64,000 bases of DNA from Prevotella melaninogenica. GTDB lineage: Bacteria; Bacteroidota; Bacteroidia; Bacteroidales; Bacteroidaceae. Location: assembly GCF_013267595.1 (NCBI RefSeq), contig NZ_CP054011.1, positions 1,890,178 through 1,954,177 on the forward strand. The letters run 5' to 3'. Position numbers and translations under genes: made by a program. Below, one piece after another: positions 51,130 through 60,979 of the stretch; position 1 is the first letter of the stretch, and each line of letters starts with the position of its first letter. Below the pieces are notes generated by a model. It was given only the letters and a program-made list of their open reading frames with translations. It was not told the origin of the DNA and ran no database searches.

Positions 51130-52401
51130 TTATCTTATCTTCAGTGTGATGATAGTCATTGCAGCGAGGATGATAGTCACGATGATGAAGCGTAGTGTTA
51201 TCTTACTCTCATGCACTGCACTATGTGGTTTCTTCAAGAGATACTTACACTCTGGATCGAGTTGGCTATCTTGTGTACGGAAGTTGTCATGTATTGGTGT
51301 ACGCTTAAAGATACGCTGTTTAACACCTTTACGCTTTCCTAACTTGTAGTACCAAACCTGTACGATGACACTTAAGCTCTCAACAAAGAATACGCCACAG
51401 AGAATCGGAAGCATCAACTCCTTGTGAATGATGATAGCACCTACTGCTATGATTCCTCCGATGGTAAGACTTCCCGTGTCACCCATGAACACTTGTGCAG
51501 GATAAGCATTGTACCAGAGGAAGCCTATCAATGCTCCAATGAATGCCATGAAGAACACAACTAATTCTTCCGAACCTGGAATGTACATGATGTTGAGGTA
51601 GGCTGCGTATTGTATATGGCTACTTACGTAGGCTAATATACCCAATACGACACCTATGATGGCGGAGTTTCCTGCGCACATACCATCCATTCCGTCGTTA
51701 AGGTTTGCACCGTTAGAAACGGCAGTGACGACAAAGATAGTCATAAGCACGAAGAGAATCCAGCCACCTGCAGTCTTGTACTTGCCTAAGAAACCTACAA
51801 TCTCTGAGTAATCAAGATTATGTAGCTTAACAAATGGAATGGTCGTCTTCAATGTCTTTTCAGCTTTTGTTTCATGTTTGATGACGACTTCCTTACCATT
51901 TTGATTTGCAACCTCAAGGTTCATGTTAGCTTTGACGTCAGGAGAAGCCCAAAGTGTTAAGCCAACGATGAGTCCGATGGTTACTTGTCCGATAATCTTA
52001 TATTTACCCTTCAGTCCTTCCTTGTCGTGCTTGAATATCTTAATGAAATCGTCCATACCACCGAGAAAGCCCAACCAAATGGTTGTGACTATCATCAGAA
52101 GCAGATAGATATTACGTAATCTACCTAACAAGACGACAGGAATCAAGAGTGCAACGATGATGATAATACCACCCATTGATGGTACACCAATCTTTTTGAC
52201 ACCAAATGGGTCAATCTGTGCATCTCGTTGTACCTCTGTAATCTGCTTCTTCTTGAGGTATTTAATGAAGCGTTCTCCGAACCATGCAGAGATAATCAGT
52301 GCTAATATCATTGCCAAAATAGAACGGAAACTGATGTAGCCCCAAAGGTGAGAACCACTGATACCGAACTGGTCAAGCCAACGGAAGATATAGTATAACA
52401 T
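51130..52401 (-). CDS. mraY: phospho-MurNAc-pentapeptide transferase
   Basis: A 423-residue polytopic membrane enzyme making lipid I from UDP-MurNAc-pentapeptide and undecaprenyl phosphate. The conserved acidic sites are MDDFIKIFKHDKEGLKGKYK, NGANLNDGMDGM and QVFMGDTGSL. It is about 60 residues longer than the E. coli enzyme because of an extra loop at about 165-225 (rich in Lys/Glu), a form usual in Bacteroidetes. Confidence 0.95.
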   Translation of the reverse strand: MLYYIFRWLDQFGISGSHLWGYISFRSILAMILALIISAWFGERFIKYLKKKQITEVQRDAQIDPFGVKKIGVPSMGGIIIIVALLIPVVLLGRLRNIYLLLMIVTTIWLGFLGGMDDFIKIFKHDKEGLKGKYKIIGQVTIGLIVGLTLWASPDVKANMNLEVANQNGKEVVIKHETKAEKTLKTTIPFVKLHNLDYSEIVGFLGKYKTAGGWILFVLMTIFVVTAVSNGANLNDGMDGMCAGNSAIIGVVLGILAYVSSHIQYAAYLNIMYIPGSEELVVFFMAFIGALIGFLWYNAYPAQVFMGDTGSLTIGGIIAVGAIIIHKELMLPILCGVFFVESLSVIVQVWYYKLGKRKGVKQRIFKRTPIHDNFRTQDSQLDPECKYLLKKPHSAVHESKITLRFIIVTIILAAMTIITLKIR

Positions 52402-52456
52402 TTTATTTCTCTTTTATGTTGTTCTTACGATAGACGATAGGGTCTCTATTTTAGAA

Positions 52457-53914
52457 TTACTTGATACCGAAGATTTCACGGATAACCTCGTGGTCATCGA
52501 AATGATGCTTTACACCATTTATCTCTTGGTAGTTCTCATGTCCCTTACCTGCAACAAGAATAACGTCACCTTTCTGTGCCATCATGGCTGCAGTGCGAAT
52601 CGCTTCCTTACGATCAGTAATCGTGAGAACCTTCTTACGCTGTGTGGCATCAAGTCCTGCAAGCATATCATCGATAATAGCCTGTGGCTCTTCGTCGCGT
52701 GGATTGTCACTTGTGAGGATGACCGTGTCACTTTGTTTAACAGCCTCTTGCGCCATTAATGGACGTTTACCCTTGTCACGATGTCCACCTGCACCGCAGA
52801 CAGTAATGACATGTCCGCCCTTACCATCAAGTACATCATGGATAGCAGAGAGGACATTCTCCAGTGCGTCTGGTGTATGTGCATAGTCAACAACAGCAGT
52901 GTAGCCTTCTGGTGATTGGATAGGCTCTAATCGTCCGTTAACACTCTTGAGTGTGCTCATTGCTATTAGGACATCCTCTGGCTTCTTGCCTAACATGATG
53001 GCAGCACCATATACTGCAAGCAGATTGCTCACATTGAACTTACCAATGAACTGTACGCCAACCTCTTTGCCGTCAACTTCAAGGTACATACCTTCAAAGT
53101 GGCATTCAAGAATCTTTGCACGGAAGTCTGCCATTCGTTTGATAGAATAGGTCTTGACTGTTGCCTTTGTGTTCTGAACCATAATCATACCGTTCTTGTC
53201 ATCGGCATTGGTGATGGCAAAAGCGGTCTTAGGCAGTCCGTCGAAGAACATCTTCTTCGCATTGCGATAGTTCTCGAAAGTCTTATGGTAGTCGAGGTGG
53301 TCACGTGTAAGGTTGGTAAAGATGCCTCCTACAAACTCTAAACCACCTATACGATGCTGATGAATAGCATGGCTGGAACACTCCATGAAGGCATATTCGC
53401 AGCCTGCCTCAACCATCTTCGCAAGTAGACAGTTAAGTTCTATTGGGTCTGGAGTAGTGTGACTTGCAGGAACTTCCTCATCATTAATATAGTTACATAC
53501 GGTAGAGAGTAAGCCTACCTTATGACCGAATTCACGGAACATTCTATATAACAAGGTGGCAATGGTTGTCTTACCGTTCGTTCCAGTTACACCAACCAAC
53601 TTTAGTTTGCGTGATGGTTCTCCATAGAACATTGTGGCAACCTTTCCTGCTTCTTCTTCAGTTGATGCTACTTGAACGTATGTTACCTTTTCATTCAGTT
53701 CCTCAGGCATATCTTCAAGTAGGATTGCTACGGCTCCTAACTCAATAGCTTTGCTAATGAATTTATGTCCGTCTACCTGTGTTCCTTTCATTGCGATGAA
53801 CAAATGGCCGTTCTTTATCTTACGACTATCAATGTTCACTCCTTTAATCTCAACGTCAATATTGCCTTGGCTGGCAATAACCTTAACGTTTTTGAGTAAT
53901 TCGCTTAACTTCAT
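52457..53914 (-). CDS. murE: UDP-MurNAc-tripeptide synthetase (meso-DAP type)
   Basis: A 485-residue cytoplasmic Mur ligase adding the third residue of the stem peptide. The P-loop is [16 protein letters not shown] near residue 112. The specificity motif reads SDNPRDEEP near residue 410, and DNPR is the meso-diaminopimelate signature, so a DAP-type peptidoglycan is predicted. [14 protein letters not shown] is the conserved ligase block. Confidence 0.96.
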   Translation of the reverse strand: MKLSELLKNVKVIASQGNIDVEIKGVNIDSRKIKNGHLFIAMKGTQVDGHKFISKAIELGAVAILLEDMPEELNEKVTYVQVASTEEEAGKVATMFYGEPSRKLKLVGVTGTNGKTTIATLLYRMFREFGHKVGLLSTVCNYINDEEVPASHTTPDPIELNCLLAKMVEAGCEYAFMECSSHAIHQHRIGGLEFVGGIFTNLTRDHLDYHKTFENYRNAKKMFFDGLPKTAFAITNADDKNGMIMVQNTKATVKTYSIKRMADFRAKILECHFEGMYLEVDGKEVGVQFIGKFNVSNLLAVYGAAIMLGKKPEDVLIAMSTLKSVNGRLEPIQSPEGYTAVVDYAHTPDALENVLSAIHDVLDGKGGHVITVCGAGGHRDKGKRPLMAQEAVKQSDTVILTSDNPRDEEPQAIIDDMLAGLDATQRKKVLTITDRKEAIRTAAMMAQKGDVILVAGKGHENYQEINGVKHHFDDHEVIREIFGIK

Positions 53915-53979
53915 ATCTTTGTTCTTTTCTTGTTCTTTATGATTGTAATCGAAGTGTTCTGTCTTTGTGAAGTGAATGT

Positions 53980-56139
53980 TTATCCCATTCTTAATTCACA
54001 TTTCATGCCCTTCTTAACCTTTTCGCCTGGTGCTACGCTTTGTTTAATAACACGACCTCTACCGGTAAGTATTACTTTAATACCATGTTTCTCCATCAGG
54101 TAAACAGCGTCACGAGCACCCATGCCATGGACGTCAGGGACTATGTTGGCTTTAGGTGTTTGCTCCTTTTGGAAGGTCAATGACTTTCCTTTTATGGTGG
54201 TTGTTCCCCATATAGGATTACCGAATGGGTAGGCACCGTTCCAACCATTCGTTATTTGGAAACCGAGAGAATTCAACACATAGTCTGTTGCAAGCAGGTT
54301 GCCTGTCTTTGCTGTAGGGATTGTTACAGATGAAGCATCGTGTGCATCAGTAACATTCAGCTTCAGACTTTGTGCCATAATGCCTTCTGCTATGTGGTGG
54401 AATACAACGCCACTCATACCACCTCCGGATGCTGGAAGACCTGTCTTCTGTATGCAGACAATACAACTGTAACGTGGTTTGTCGGCAGGGAAGAAACCTG
54501 CAAAGCTGAGGAGATAATTTGTTCCACCAGTTTTATAACCCAAGGCTCCCTTTGACATCTGGGCAGTACCAGTCTTACCTGCAACGAGGAATTTGTCAGA
54601 GCCAGCCTTCTTACCCAAACCTTCAGAGACAACTTCCGTCAGAATACGTGTAATATTCTTGATGGTACTTTCCTTTGCAATGCGCTCCTTTAATACCTTT
54701 GGCGGATTGTTATAGATGACCTCACCATTTTTTACAATCTGTTTTACAAATCGTGGCTGCATTAGCTTACCACCATTGGCGATCGCATTATAGAAGGCAA
54801 GAGTCGATATTGGTGGTATCTGTGTCTCGTAACCAATACTCATCCATGGCAGAGCAGTGGCACTCCAGTTGTCATACTGACCACGACTATTCTTATGTGG
54901 CATGCGGATTCGTGCTGGTGAATAGCCTACGATAGGGACATGGAAATCAGTTGCAAGTCCTAAGTCGTAGATACCTTGAACGAATTTCTCTGGGTTCTTG
55001 TGGTAGTGCATGTCAATGATACGACTGACACCGATGTTTGAACTGTATTTTAAAGTCCATGGCAGCGTCAGCGTTCCATATCCTCCACGTGTCCAGTTGT
55101 GGTCCTTCATGTCTCGTCCGTACATATTCCATACACCTGGTCCAGTCTGAACAGTGTACATAGTATCAACGAGTCCATCATCAAGGATGGTCATAATAGA
55201 GGCTGTCTTAAAGACAGAACCAGGCTCAAGCAAGTCACTTACGGCATGATTCTTAACCTCTCTATATTCGCCATCACTACATTTATCTAAGTTGACAATA
55301 GCCTTCACGTCACCAGTTGCGACTTCCATCACAATAGCAACACCAACGTTACCATTTACGTTAGGGTCTTTCAGCTCGTCCAACAAGGCACGCTCTGCTA
55401 AGTCTTGCATGCTGACGTCAATGGTAGTTATGATGTCGGCACCATCAATTGGTGGTGTATCAGTGATATCAAGGAACTTGTTACGAACCTTACGACGGTG
55501 GATGATACCATTTGTACCACGCAGAATAGAGTCGTATGAAAGCTCTAATCCACAGCGTGCAGTATCCTTTGCGCCGAACATATCACCTATCGTACGTTGA
55601 GCAAGTGACCCAAACGGACGACGACGTGCATTGAACTCATCCCAGTGGAATCCACTCTTATATTTAGAAAGGTGGAAAATAGGGAGGCTCTGTATCTCTT
55701 TAAATGTGTTATAGTCTATGCGCTCGTTCCATATTGCCCAATGCTTACTCTCTTTGTGGTAGCCTTCCATGAGGTACTTCTTGAAGTAGGCTGCTGATTT
55801 CTCAGGAAAGATGTTATTCAATCCCTTGCTGATATAGTTGATGCTATCGACGAACGCAGTGTCGTTTCCAGCTGCTTTGAGTGCGTTGAAGTCCATGTAA
55901 ACCTTAAATTCTGGTAATGAACTTGCCATAAGTTGCCCATTACAGCTTAAGATATTACCTCTGGTAGGCTTTACTGTGACGCTGTCTTTCTTTTGAGAAG
56001 CAGCAACTTCCAGCCAGTAGGTTCTACCTGCAGTCATGGTGTAGATAGTCTTACCAATAACAGCTACAGCTACAAGCGACATGATGATCGCTATAACACT
56101 GTAGCGGGGCATTACTTTGCTATTATCAAACTTACTCAT
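53980..56139 (-). CDS. ftsI: septal penicillin-binding protein FtsI with PASTA domain
   Basis: A 719-residue class B transpeptidase. The N-terminal transmembrane helix is at about 14-34, the dimerisation domain follows, then the catalytic motifs: SxxK in EPGSVFKTA (about residue 310), SxN in YSSNIG and KTG in [11 protein letters not shown] single C-terminal PASTA domain ([32 protein letters not shown]) fills the last 60 residues. It should cross-link septal peptidoglycan with FtsW. Three bp separate it from ftsL. Confidence 0.94.
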   Translation of the reverse strand: MSKFDNSKVMPRYSVIAIIMSLVAVAVIGKTIYTMTAGRTYWLEVAASQKKDSVTVKPTRGNILSCNGQLMASSLPEFKVYMDFNALKAAGNDTAFVDSINYISKGLNNIFPEKSAAYFKKYLMEGYHKESKHWAIWNERIDYNTFKEIQSLPIFHLSKYKSGFHWDEFNARRRPFGSLAQRTIGDMFGAKDTARCGLELSYDSILRGTNGIIHRRKVRNKFLDITDTPPIDGADIITTIDVSMQDLAERALLDELKDPNVNGNVGVAIVMEVATGDVKAIVNLDKCSDGEYREVKNHAVSDLLEPGSVFKTASIMTILDDGLVDTMYTVQTGPGVWNMYGRDMKDHNWTRGGYGTLTLPWTLKYSSNIGVSRIIDMHYHKNPEKFVQGIYDLGLATDFHVPIVGYSPARIRMPHKNSRGQYDNWSATALPWMSIGYETQIPPISTLAFYNAIANGGKLMQPRFVKQIVKNGEVIYNNPPKVLKERIAKESTIKNITRILTEVVSEGLGKKAGSDKFLVAGKTGTAQMSKGALGYKTGGTNYLLSFAGFFPADKPRYSCIVCIQKTGLPASGGGMSGVVFHHIAEGIMAQSLKLNVTDAHDASSVTIPTAKTGNLLATDYVLNSLGFQITNGWNGAYPFGNPIWGTTTIKGKSLTFQKEQTPKANIVPDVHGMGARDAVYLMEKHGIKVILTGRGRVIKQSVAPGEKVKKGMKCELRMG

Positions 56140-56142
56140 ATC

Positions 56143-56736
56143 CTATTTCTCGGGTACATCTATAATATAAGGTGGACGGTCAGACATCTTTAGTACACTG
56201 TCCTTTCTCGTTTTCAATATCTCAAGTATATGGCTCTCACGTGTCTTCTCTGTGAGTTGACTACTACTTGAAAGCGCACGATACTTAGCGTCCTCCAACT
56301 CTTTTTGCAACTTATCAATCTCAATAAGGTACTTCTGCACACTGTATCGATTTGATATGTAAACGATAGTGAAAATCACAGCGGTGATAATCAACCAGAT
56401 GTTATTACGTAGGAGTCGTGCAGAGAGGATGTCACCTCCAAGAATCTTTCTTAGTGTGAAGTTTGATGATTGTGGTTGCTCATCTTCGCGTGCTTGCTCC
56501 TCAATGGCAGCTTTAATCTTTTCTACTTCAACCTCTTCTTCTATTCTTTTTTCTTCCTCCTCCGTTAGTGGTGTTGCTACCTCGTTATTCGCAGTAGCTT
56601 CTTGTTGATCTTCTATAGTCTCTGCCTTTACGAGTGGCTCTGTGACGTTTATGCTCTCTTCAGTGAAAGCAGTCTGATCTTCTGTGAGAGGATGCTCCGT
56701 CAGCGTTGGACTCTTCTTGTCGTTCTCGTCATTCAT
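56143..56736 (-). CDS. ftsL: FtsL-like division protein
   Basis: A 197-residue bitopic protein between rsmH and ftsI, the canonical ftsL place. A long acidic cytoplasmic segment fills residues 1-100 (EEEEKRIEEEVEVEKIKAAIEEQ), a transmembrane helix is at about 114-130 (NIWLIITAVIFTIVYIS), and a short periplasmic coiled coil follows (IEIDKLQKELEDAKYRALSSSSQLTEKTR). Sequence similarity to model FtsL is low as usual; topology and position carry the call. It overlaps rsmH by 8 bp. Confidence 0.8.
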   Translation of the reverse strand: MNDENDKKSPTLTEHPLTEDQTAFTEESINVTEPLVKAETIEDQQEATANNEVATPLTEEEEKRIEEEVEVEKIKAAIEEQAREDEQPQSSNFTLRKILGGDILSARLLRNNIWLIITAVIFTIVYISNRYSVQKYLIEIDKLQKELEDAKYRALSSSSQLTEKTRESHILEILKTRKDSVLKMSDRPPYIIDVPEK

Positions 56737-57673
56737 TTGCTTTCTTTTCTGCTATTCTTAGTTTTGCACTTCGGCTTCGTGGGTTGCGTTCTTGTTCGTC
56801 GTTACTTGCAGTGATAACTTTGTTATTGACTAATCGGAATGGTGTTTCTGTTCGTCCGAAGAAGTCTTGTTTCACTTTACCCTCTATATTTCCTGACTTC
56901 ATAATGTTCTTTACCATTCTGTCCTCTAAGGAGTGGTAGGTAATAACCGATAGTCTACCGCCAGGGCGAAGCAGTTCGGTTGCTGCCATAAGCATTTCCT
57001 TCAAGGCGTCCATCTCGTGGTTTACTTCGATGCGAAGGGCTTGAAACATTTTTGCCATGTCTTTCTTTTCGCGTGCCCACTGAAAGAAAGGTTCGATGGT
57101 TGTCAGTAAGTCGTTCGTTGTTTTATATGTTTTCTGTCCTCTTGCCTTGACAATGGCTGAGGCGATGCGGCGCGACTGCTTCAGTTCTCCGTAGAGATAG
57201 AGTATGTCTGCCAATCGTTCTTCATCGTAGTCGTTGAGAATGTCGGCAGCTGTTATTCCTGCTCGTTTGTTCATTCTCATATCAAGTGGAGCTTCGAAGC
57301 GGAATGAGAATCCGCGTGTCTCATCATCAAAGTGATGGCTGCTAACACCAAGGTCGGCAAGTAGTCCGTCTATGTATTCTACGCCATAATACTGCATCCA
57401 GTTCTTCAGGTATCTGAAGTTAGAACGAACAAAGGTGAAGCGGTCTACCTGTTCCTCGCTTAAGCCCATGTTGTCAATATTCTGCTCGGCATCGGCATCT
57501 TGGTCGAAGCTGTAAAGATGACTGCCCTCTGCTAAGCGAGAAAGAATCTCTCGGCTATGACCTCCGCCTCCGAAAGTTACATCCACGTAGACTCCGTTGG
57601 CATGTAGGTTCAAACCTTCAATGCTTTCGTTGAGGAGTACTGGGATATGATAACATTCTGCAGTCTTAATCAT
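56729..57673 (-). CDS. rsmH: 16S rRNA m4C1402 methyltransferase
   Basis: A 314-residue SAM-dependent methyltransferase modifying C1402 of 16S rRNA. HIPVLLNESIEGL at the start, VDVTFGGGGHSREIL (SAM motif I), DGLLADLGVSSHHFDD and TYHSLEDRMVKNIMK are conserved RsmH blocks. Gene order mraZ-rsmH-ftsL is standard. The stop overlaps the ftsL start. Confidence 0.96.
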   Translation of the reverse strand: MIKTAECYHIPVLLNESIEGLNLHANGVYVDVTFGGGGHSREILSRLAEGSHLYSFDQDADAEQNIDNMGLSEEQVDRFTFVRSNFRYLKNWMQYYGVEYIDGLLADLGVSSHHFDDETRGFSFRFEAPLDMRMNKRAGITAADILNDYDEERLADILYLYGELKQSRRIASAIVKARGQKTYKTTNDLLTTIEPFFQWAREKKDMAKMFQALRIEVNHEMDALKEMLMAATELLRPGGRLSVITYHSLEDRMVKNIMKSGNIEGKVKQDFFGRTETPFRLVNNKVITASNDEQERNPRSRSAKLRIAEKKANE

Positions 57674-57696
57674 GCTGTTGATTCTTTTGTGGTTGA

Positions 57697-58182
57697 CTAA
57701 TCGTTGTTTTGTGAAGGGGTGTCAAGTGAGGCGGCTCCCTCCATGCCCATGGTTTCTTCCATGGCCTTGCTGAATTCTTCAGCCGACATGAATGGCTCGT
57801 TGTTCTCGCCGTTTGCCCAGATTTCAATGCTGTCGTCCATTCCTGTAAATCTAATCTGCTGGTCGATATTCGCCATTTTCAGATATCGTTTTGGAATGAG
57901 AAAACGACCGTTTCCGTCCAATGTAATCATCTCAACGTCTGTGACATACTGACGATAAATCATCTGGTCGCGACGGCTCCAGCGACTCAAACGCTTGCGG
58001 AGTGCATCCATTCGTTCGTTCCATACAGACTCGGGGTAGAGAACTAAGCATGGCTCGAAGATATCTTTGCGCAATACCAGCGATTCTTCGCCCGATGCGT
58101 TGAGCACCTTGCGGAAGACTGCAGGCAGGAAAGCTCTTCCTTTTGCGTCTGTTTTTGCTTCGATATTGCCTAAGAATCTCAT
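57697..58182 (-). CDS. mraZ: transcriptional regulator MraZ
   Basis: A 161-residue protein with two SpoVT/AbrB-like DNA-binding repeats (KTDAKGRAFLPAVFRKVL near residue 10 and MITLDGNGRFLIPKRYLKMANI near 85). MraZ proteins bind TGGGN repeats upstream of their own operon. It is the first gene of the dcw cluster; the expected binding sites are visible at 58230-58254. Confidence 0.95.
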   Translation of the reverse strand: MRFLGNIEAKTDAKGRAFLPAVFRKVLNASGEESLVLRKDIFEPCLVLYPESVWNERMDALRKRLSRWSRRDQMIYRQYVTDVEMITLDGNGRFLIPKRYLKMANIDQQIRFTGMDDSIEIWANGENNEPFMSAEEFSKAMEETMGMEGAASLDTPSQNND

Positions 58183-58212
58183 GTCTATTTTTTATAAAGC
58201 TGTATTTGGCTT

Positions 58213-58254
58213 CAAAGTTACACATTTTTCCCCACATATCCCCACCATGCTCCA
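58213..58254 (-). promoter_or_regulatory. mraZ promoter with MraZ-box repeats
   Basis: On the minus strand three repeats TGGAG, TGGGG and TGGGG (plus 58250-58254, 58240-58244, 58230-58234) are spaced exactly 10 bp start to start. The -7 box TAACTTTG is at plus 58213-58220, and the start codon is 30 bp on. The repeats occupy the -33 position and match the known MraZ TGGGN-N5 pattern, so autoregulation of the whole dcw operon is likely. Confidence 0.8.
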
Positions 58255-58502
58255 CAATATTTTGTTAACGACCTCTATTTTTAGAATATTAACACTTTGA
58301 AGAGCGTTTCTTTCCTCTTGTCAATTGCGCTTTGTGGTGTACTTGATTTTTGCTATGTGTTAAGAGTGTTGAGTGAGTTGTATGACGGTTTGAAATATAT
58401 TTACAGCCATAAGGGTTTAAAATGTTAATTTGGATATAAAAAGTACTATTCTGGATGTCTTTGTAAGTATCAGAGAGTCAAAGGGTTGTAAAATTGGTTT
58501 GC

Positions 58503-58600
58503 AAAAGGTACTTAATTGGACTTCAAAAGGGCGTTAGTAAGGGTCTTAAAGGGCACCTTTTGCAAGCTTATTGGGCGTCTTTAAGATGCTAAAAGAGCAT
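58503..58600 (-). repeat. GCCCTTTT-type 22-bp tandem repeat, copy 2 (inverted)
   Basis: The reverse complement matches 24260-24357 over nearly its full length, including the units starting tgctctttt, cgccc, tgcccttta and cgcccttttg. It lies in the 747-bp gap between mraZ and the acyltransferase gene; that gap otherwise holds only the two promoters. Confidence 0.85.
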
Positions 58601-58895
58601 ATATTGAAATTGATGTTGTGAAATATTATTACAAAATACGTTTTTCAGTACGAGTTTTATAGTTCTCCTTTTGCTTTTATTTCCTTCTTTTTAAGTTGCC
58701 TTTCTTTCGGTCTTTTTGGCGTATCAAAGTAGGTTTTAGGAACTCATTACGTAAAGTGGAGGATGCTAAAAATAGTGGGGTAATATGGGGCATTTGGTTT
58801 TAAATGAAAGTAATCAACGCTGTTGTTGACATGATTTTTTTCTGTTTAAACATATATTTTTCGCAAAAAACGCAAGCTATTCCAAATGGTTTCGT

Positions 58896-58903
58896 TATTT
58901 TTG
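58896..58903 (+). promoter_or_regulatory. -7 box of the acyltransferase operon
   Basis: TATTTTTG, 27 bp before the start codon; a TTG at the ideal distance is missing. Confidence 0.55.
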
Positions 58904-58929
58904 CATTTTGTTAGGAGAGATTTGAGTAC

Positions 58930-59757
58930 ATGGGTGCAGAAATAGAGAAGACGATAGACATAGACAAGATTCTAAGAGATAAGATGGGGGCGAAGGCTAA
59001 ATTCGTTCCTTCTTTTGCCGTCAATTGGCTAAAAAGAATCCTTCATGAAGATGAGGTTAATCAGTTTCTATGGGATAGTCGTGGTATGTCAGGTACAGAA
59101 TGGCTCACGGAATGTGTTAGATATCTTGACATGACACTGCAAATCGAAGGTTTAGAGAATCTTCCAGATAAGGATGATGGTAAGTTTTATACCTTTGTTT
59201 CAAATCATCCTCTTGGTGGTCAGGATGGTGTAGCATTGGGATCTATTATCGGTAAGCACTATGATGGCAGATTTCGCTATTTGGTTAATGACTTGTTACT
59301 TAATCTTCCGGGCTTAAAACCAGTAAGTATTGGCATCAACAAAACTGGAAAGCAGAGTCGTGATTTCCCTCGCATGGTTGAAGCTGGCTTTAAAAGTGAT
59401 AATCATATCTTGATGTTCCCTGCTGGACTGAATAGTCGTAAGATTAATGGGAAGATTCATGACTTAGAGTGGAAGAAGACGTTTATCACCAAGAGTGTGG
59501 AGTATCAGCGTGATGTAGTCCCCATCTTCTTTGGCGGACGTAATTCTGATCGATTCTATCGTATAGCACATTTCAGTGATAAATACGTTAAGAAGGTGAA
59601 TATAGCGATGCTATTCCTTGTTGATGAGATGTACAGAAACGTTGGTAAAACGTTCCGTGTTGCAATAGGAAAACCAATCCCTTGGCAGACGTTTGATAAG
59701 AGTCGCACATCGATGGAATGGGCGAAATTTGTTGAAGATATGGTTTATGAGCTCTAA
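58930..59757 (+). CDS. glsA: lysophospholipid/glycine-lipid O-acyltransferase
   Basis: A 275-residue PlsC-like acyltransferase without a clear transmembrane helix, probably membrane-associated. The catalytic His-Asp motif is NHPLGGQDG (His93, Asp99), with FPAGLNSRK as the glycerol/substrate block. Its partner 80 bp downstream is an N-acyltransferase; this pair corresponds to GlsA and GlsB, which make glycine or ornithine-type aminolipids in Bacteroides. The symbol rests on that gene pairing. Confidence 0.75.
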   Translation: MGAEIEKTIDIDKILRDKMGAKAKFVPSFAVNWLKRILHEDEVNQFLWDSRGMSGTEWLTECVRYLDMTLQIEGLENLPDKDDGKFYTFVSNHPLGGQDGVALGSIIGKHYDGRFRYLVNDLLLNLPGLKPVSIGINKTGKQSRDFPRMVEAGFKSDNHILMFPAGLNSRKINGKIHDLEWKKTFITKSVEYQRDVVPIFFGGRNSDRFYRIAHFSDKYVKKVNIAMLFLVDEMYRNVGKTFRVAIGKPIPWQTFDKSRTSMEWAKFVEDMVYEL

Positions 59758-59837
59758 AATTTAGCCTTATTAAATGACAGAATAAAGGGTTCAATCAAGC
59801 GATTAGATTTAGAGAAAGAAAAAGATAGATAGAATAT

Positions 59838-60836
59838 ATGGAAGAAGAAATCATCCAACCCATTAGCAAGGAGTTGCTCAAGAGCGAGTTGACTCCTGAA
59901 CGGATGCTTCGTTCGACGAACAAAAGTCACAATGAAATTTATATTGTGACGGCTAAGACAGCTCCAAACGTAATGAAGGAGATTGGACGTCTGCGCGAAA
60001 TTGCTTTCCGTTCGGCTGGGGGTGGTACGGGCAAATCGATGGATGTCGATGAGTTCGACACGATGGAGAATTGTTGTAGACAGTTGATTGTTTGGAATCC
60101 TGAAGCGGAAGAGATTATCGGTGGATATCGTTATATCTTTGGTAGCGAGTGGGAAATAGATAAAAACGGACAGCCAAAGGTCGCAACAAGTCACATGTTC
60201 CATTTCTCTGATAAGTTCATGAAGGAGTATGCTCCTTATACAGTTGAGCTTGGACGTTCTTTTGTTTCATTGGATTACCAGAACGTTCGTAAGAATTCTA
60301 AGAGCATCTTTGCGTTGGATAACCTTTGGGATGGACTTGGAGCGTTGACGGTGTTGTACCCTGAATGTAAGTATTTCTTTGGAAAGATGACCATGTATCC
60401 TTCTTATATCCGTCGTGGTAGGGATATGATTCTTTACTTTTTGAAAAAGTATTTTGATGATAAGGATGACCTTATTATACCGATTAAACCGTTAAAAATT
60501 GACACTCCAACCACTGAATTGGATGCTCTTTTCCAAGGAAATGGTTTTAAGGAAGACTATAGAATATTAAATAGAGAGATACGTGAGTTGGGATATAACA
60601 TCCCTCCTTTAGTGAATGCTTATATGAATCTTTCTCCAACGATGAAACTCTTCGGTACAGCTATCAACTATGGCTTTGGTGATGTAGAGGAGACAGGCAT
60701 CCTTATTGCGGTTGATGAGATTTTTGAAGAGAAGCGTGTTCGTCATATTGAGAGCTTTGTAGATGAGCATCCAGAGGCACTCAAGTTCACAAGCGGTGCT
60801 AATAATGTTATCTACAAGGAGAAAGAACAGCAGTAA
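59838..60836 (+). CDS. glsB: GNAT-type N-acyltransferase, hemolysin/GlsB-like
   Basis: A 332-residue protein of the acyl-ACP N-acyltransferase group often annotated as hemolysin. LREIAFRSAGGGTGKSMDVDEFD, YTVELGRSFVSLDYQ and GLGALTVLYPECKYFFGKMTMYP are conserved blocks. It should transfer an acyl chain to glycine or a related amino acid, the product being O-acylated by the upstream enzyme. A strong terminator follows 22 bp later. Confidence 0.8.
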   Translation: MEEEIIQPISKELLKSELTPERMLRSTNKSHNEIYIVTAKTAPNVMKEIGRLREIAFRSAGGGTGKSMDVDEFDTMENCCRQLIVWNPEAEEIIGGYRYIFGSEWEIDKNGQPKVATSHMFHFSDKFMKEYAPYTVELGRSFVSLDYQNVRKNSKSIFALDNLWDGLGALTVLYPECKYFFGKMTMYPSYIRRGRDMILYFLKKYFDDKDDLIIPIKPLKIDTPTTELDALFQGNGFKEDYRILNREIRELGYNIPPLVNAYMNLSPTMKLFGTAINYGFGDVEETGILIAVDEIFEEKRVRHIESFVDEHPEALKFTSGANNVIYKEKEQQ

Positions 60837-60858
60837 TACGTTTATTAGAACGATAAAA

Positions 60859-60905
60859 GAAAGGCAGGTAATCCGTTGATGTTTGGATTACCTGCCTTTC
60901 TTTTG
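60859..60905. terminator. terminator between glsB and the glutamine synthetase gene
   Basis: gaaaggcaggtaatcc and ggattacctgcctttc form a perfect sixteen-pair stem followed by TTTTG; it lies about 75 bp from the stop of the convergent gene. Confidence 0.95.
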
Positions 60906-60979
60906 TTACATTCTTCGCCCCTTATAGTATTAAGTAAAGATGTGAAGAAAGTGTTAATTGTCGATGAAATCGCATTCTT

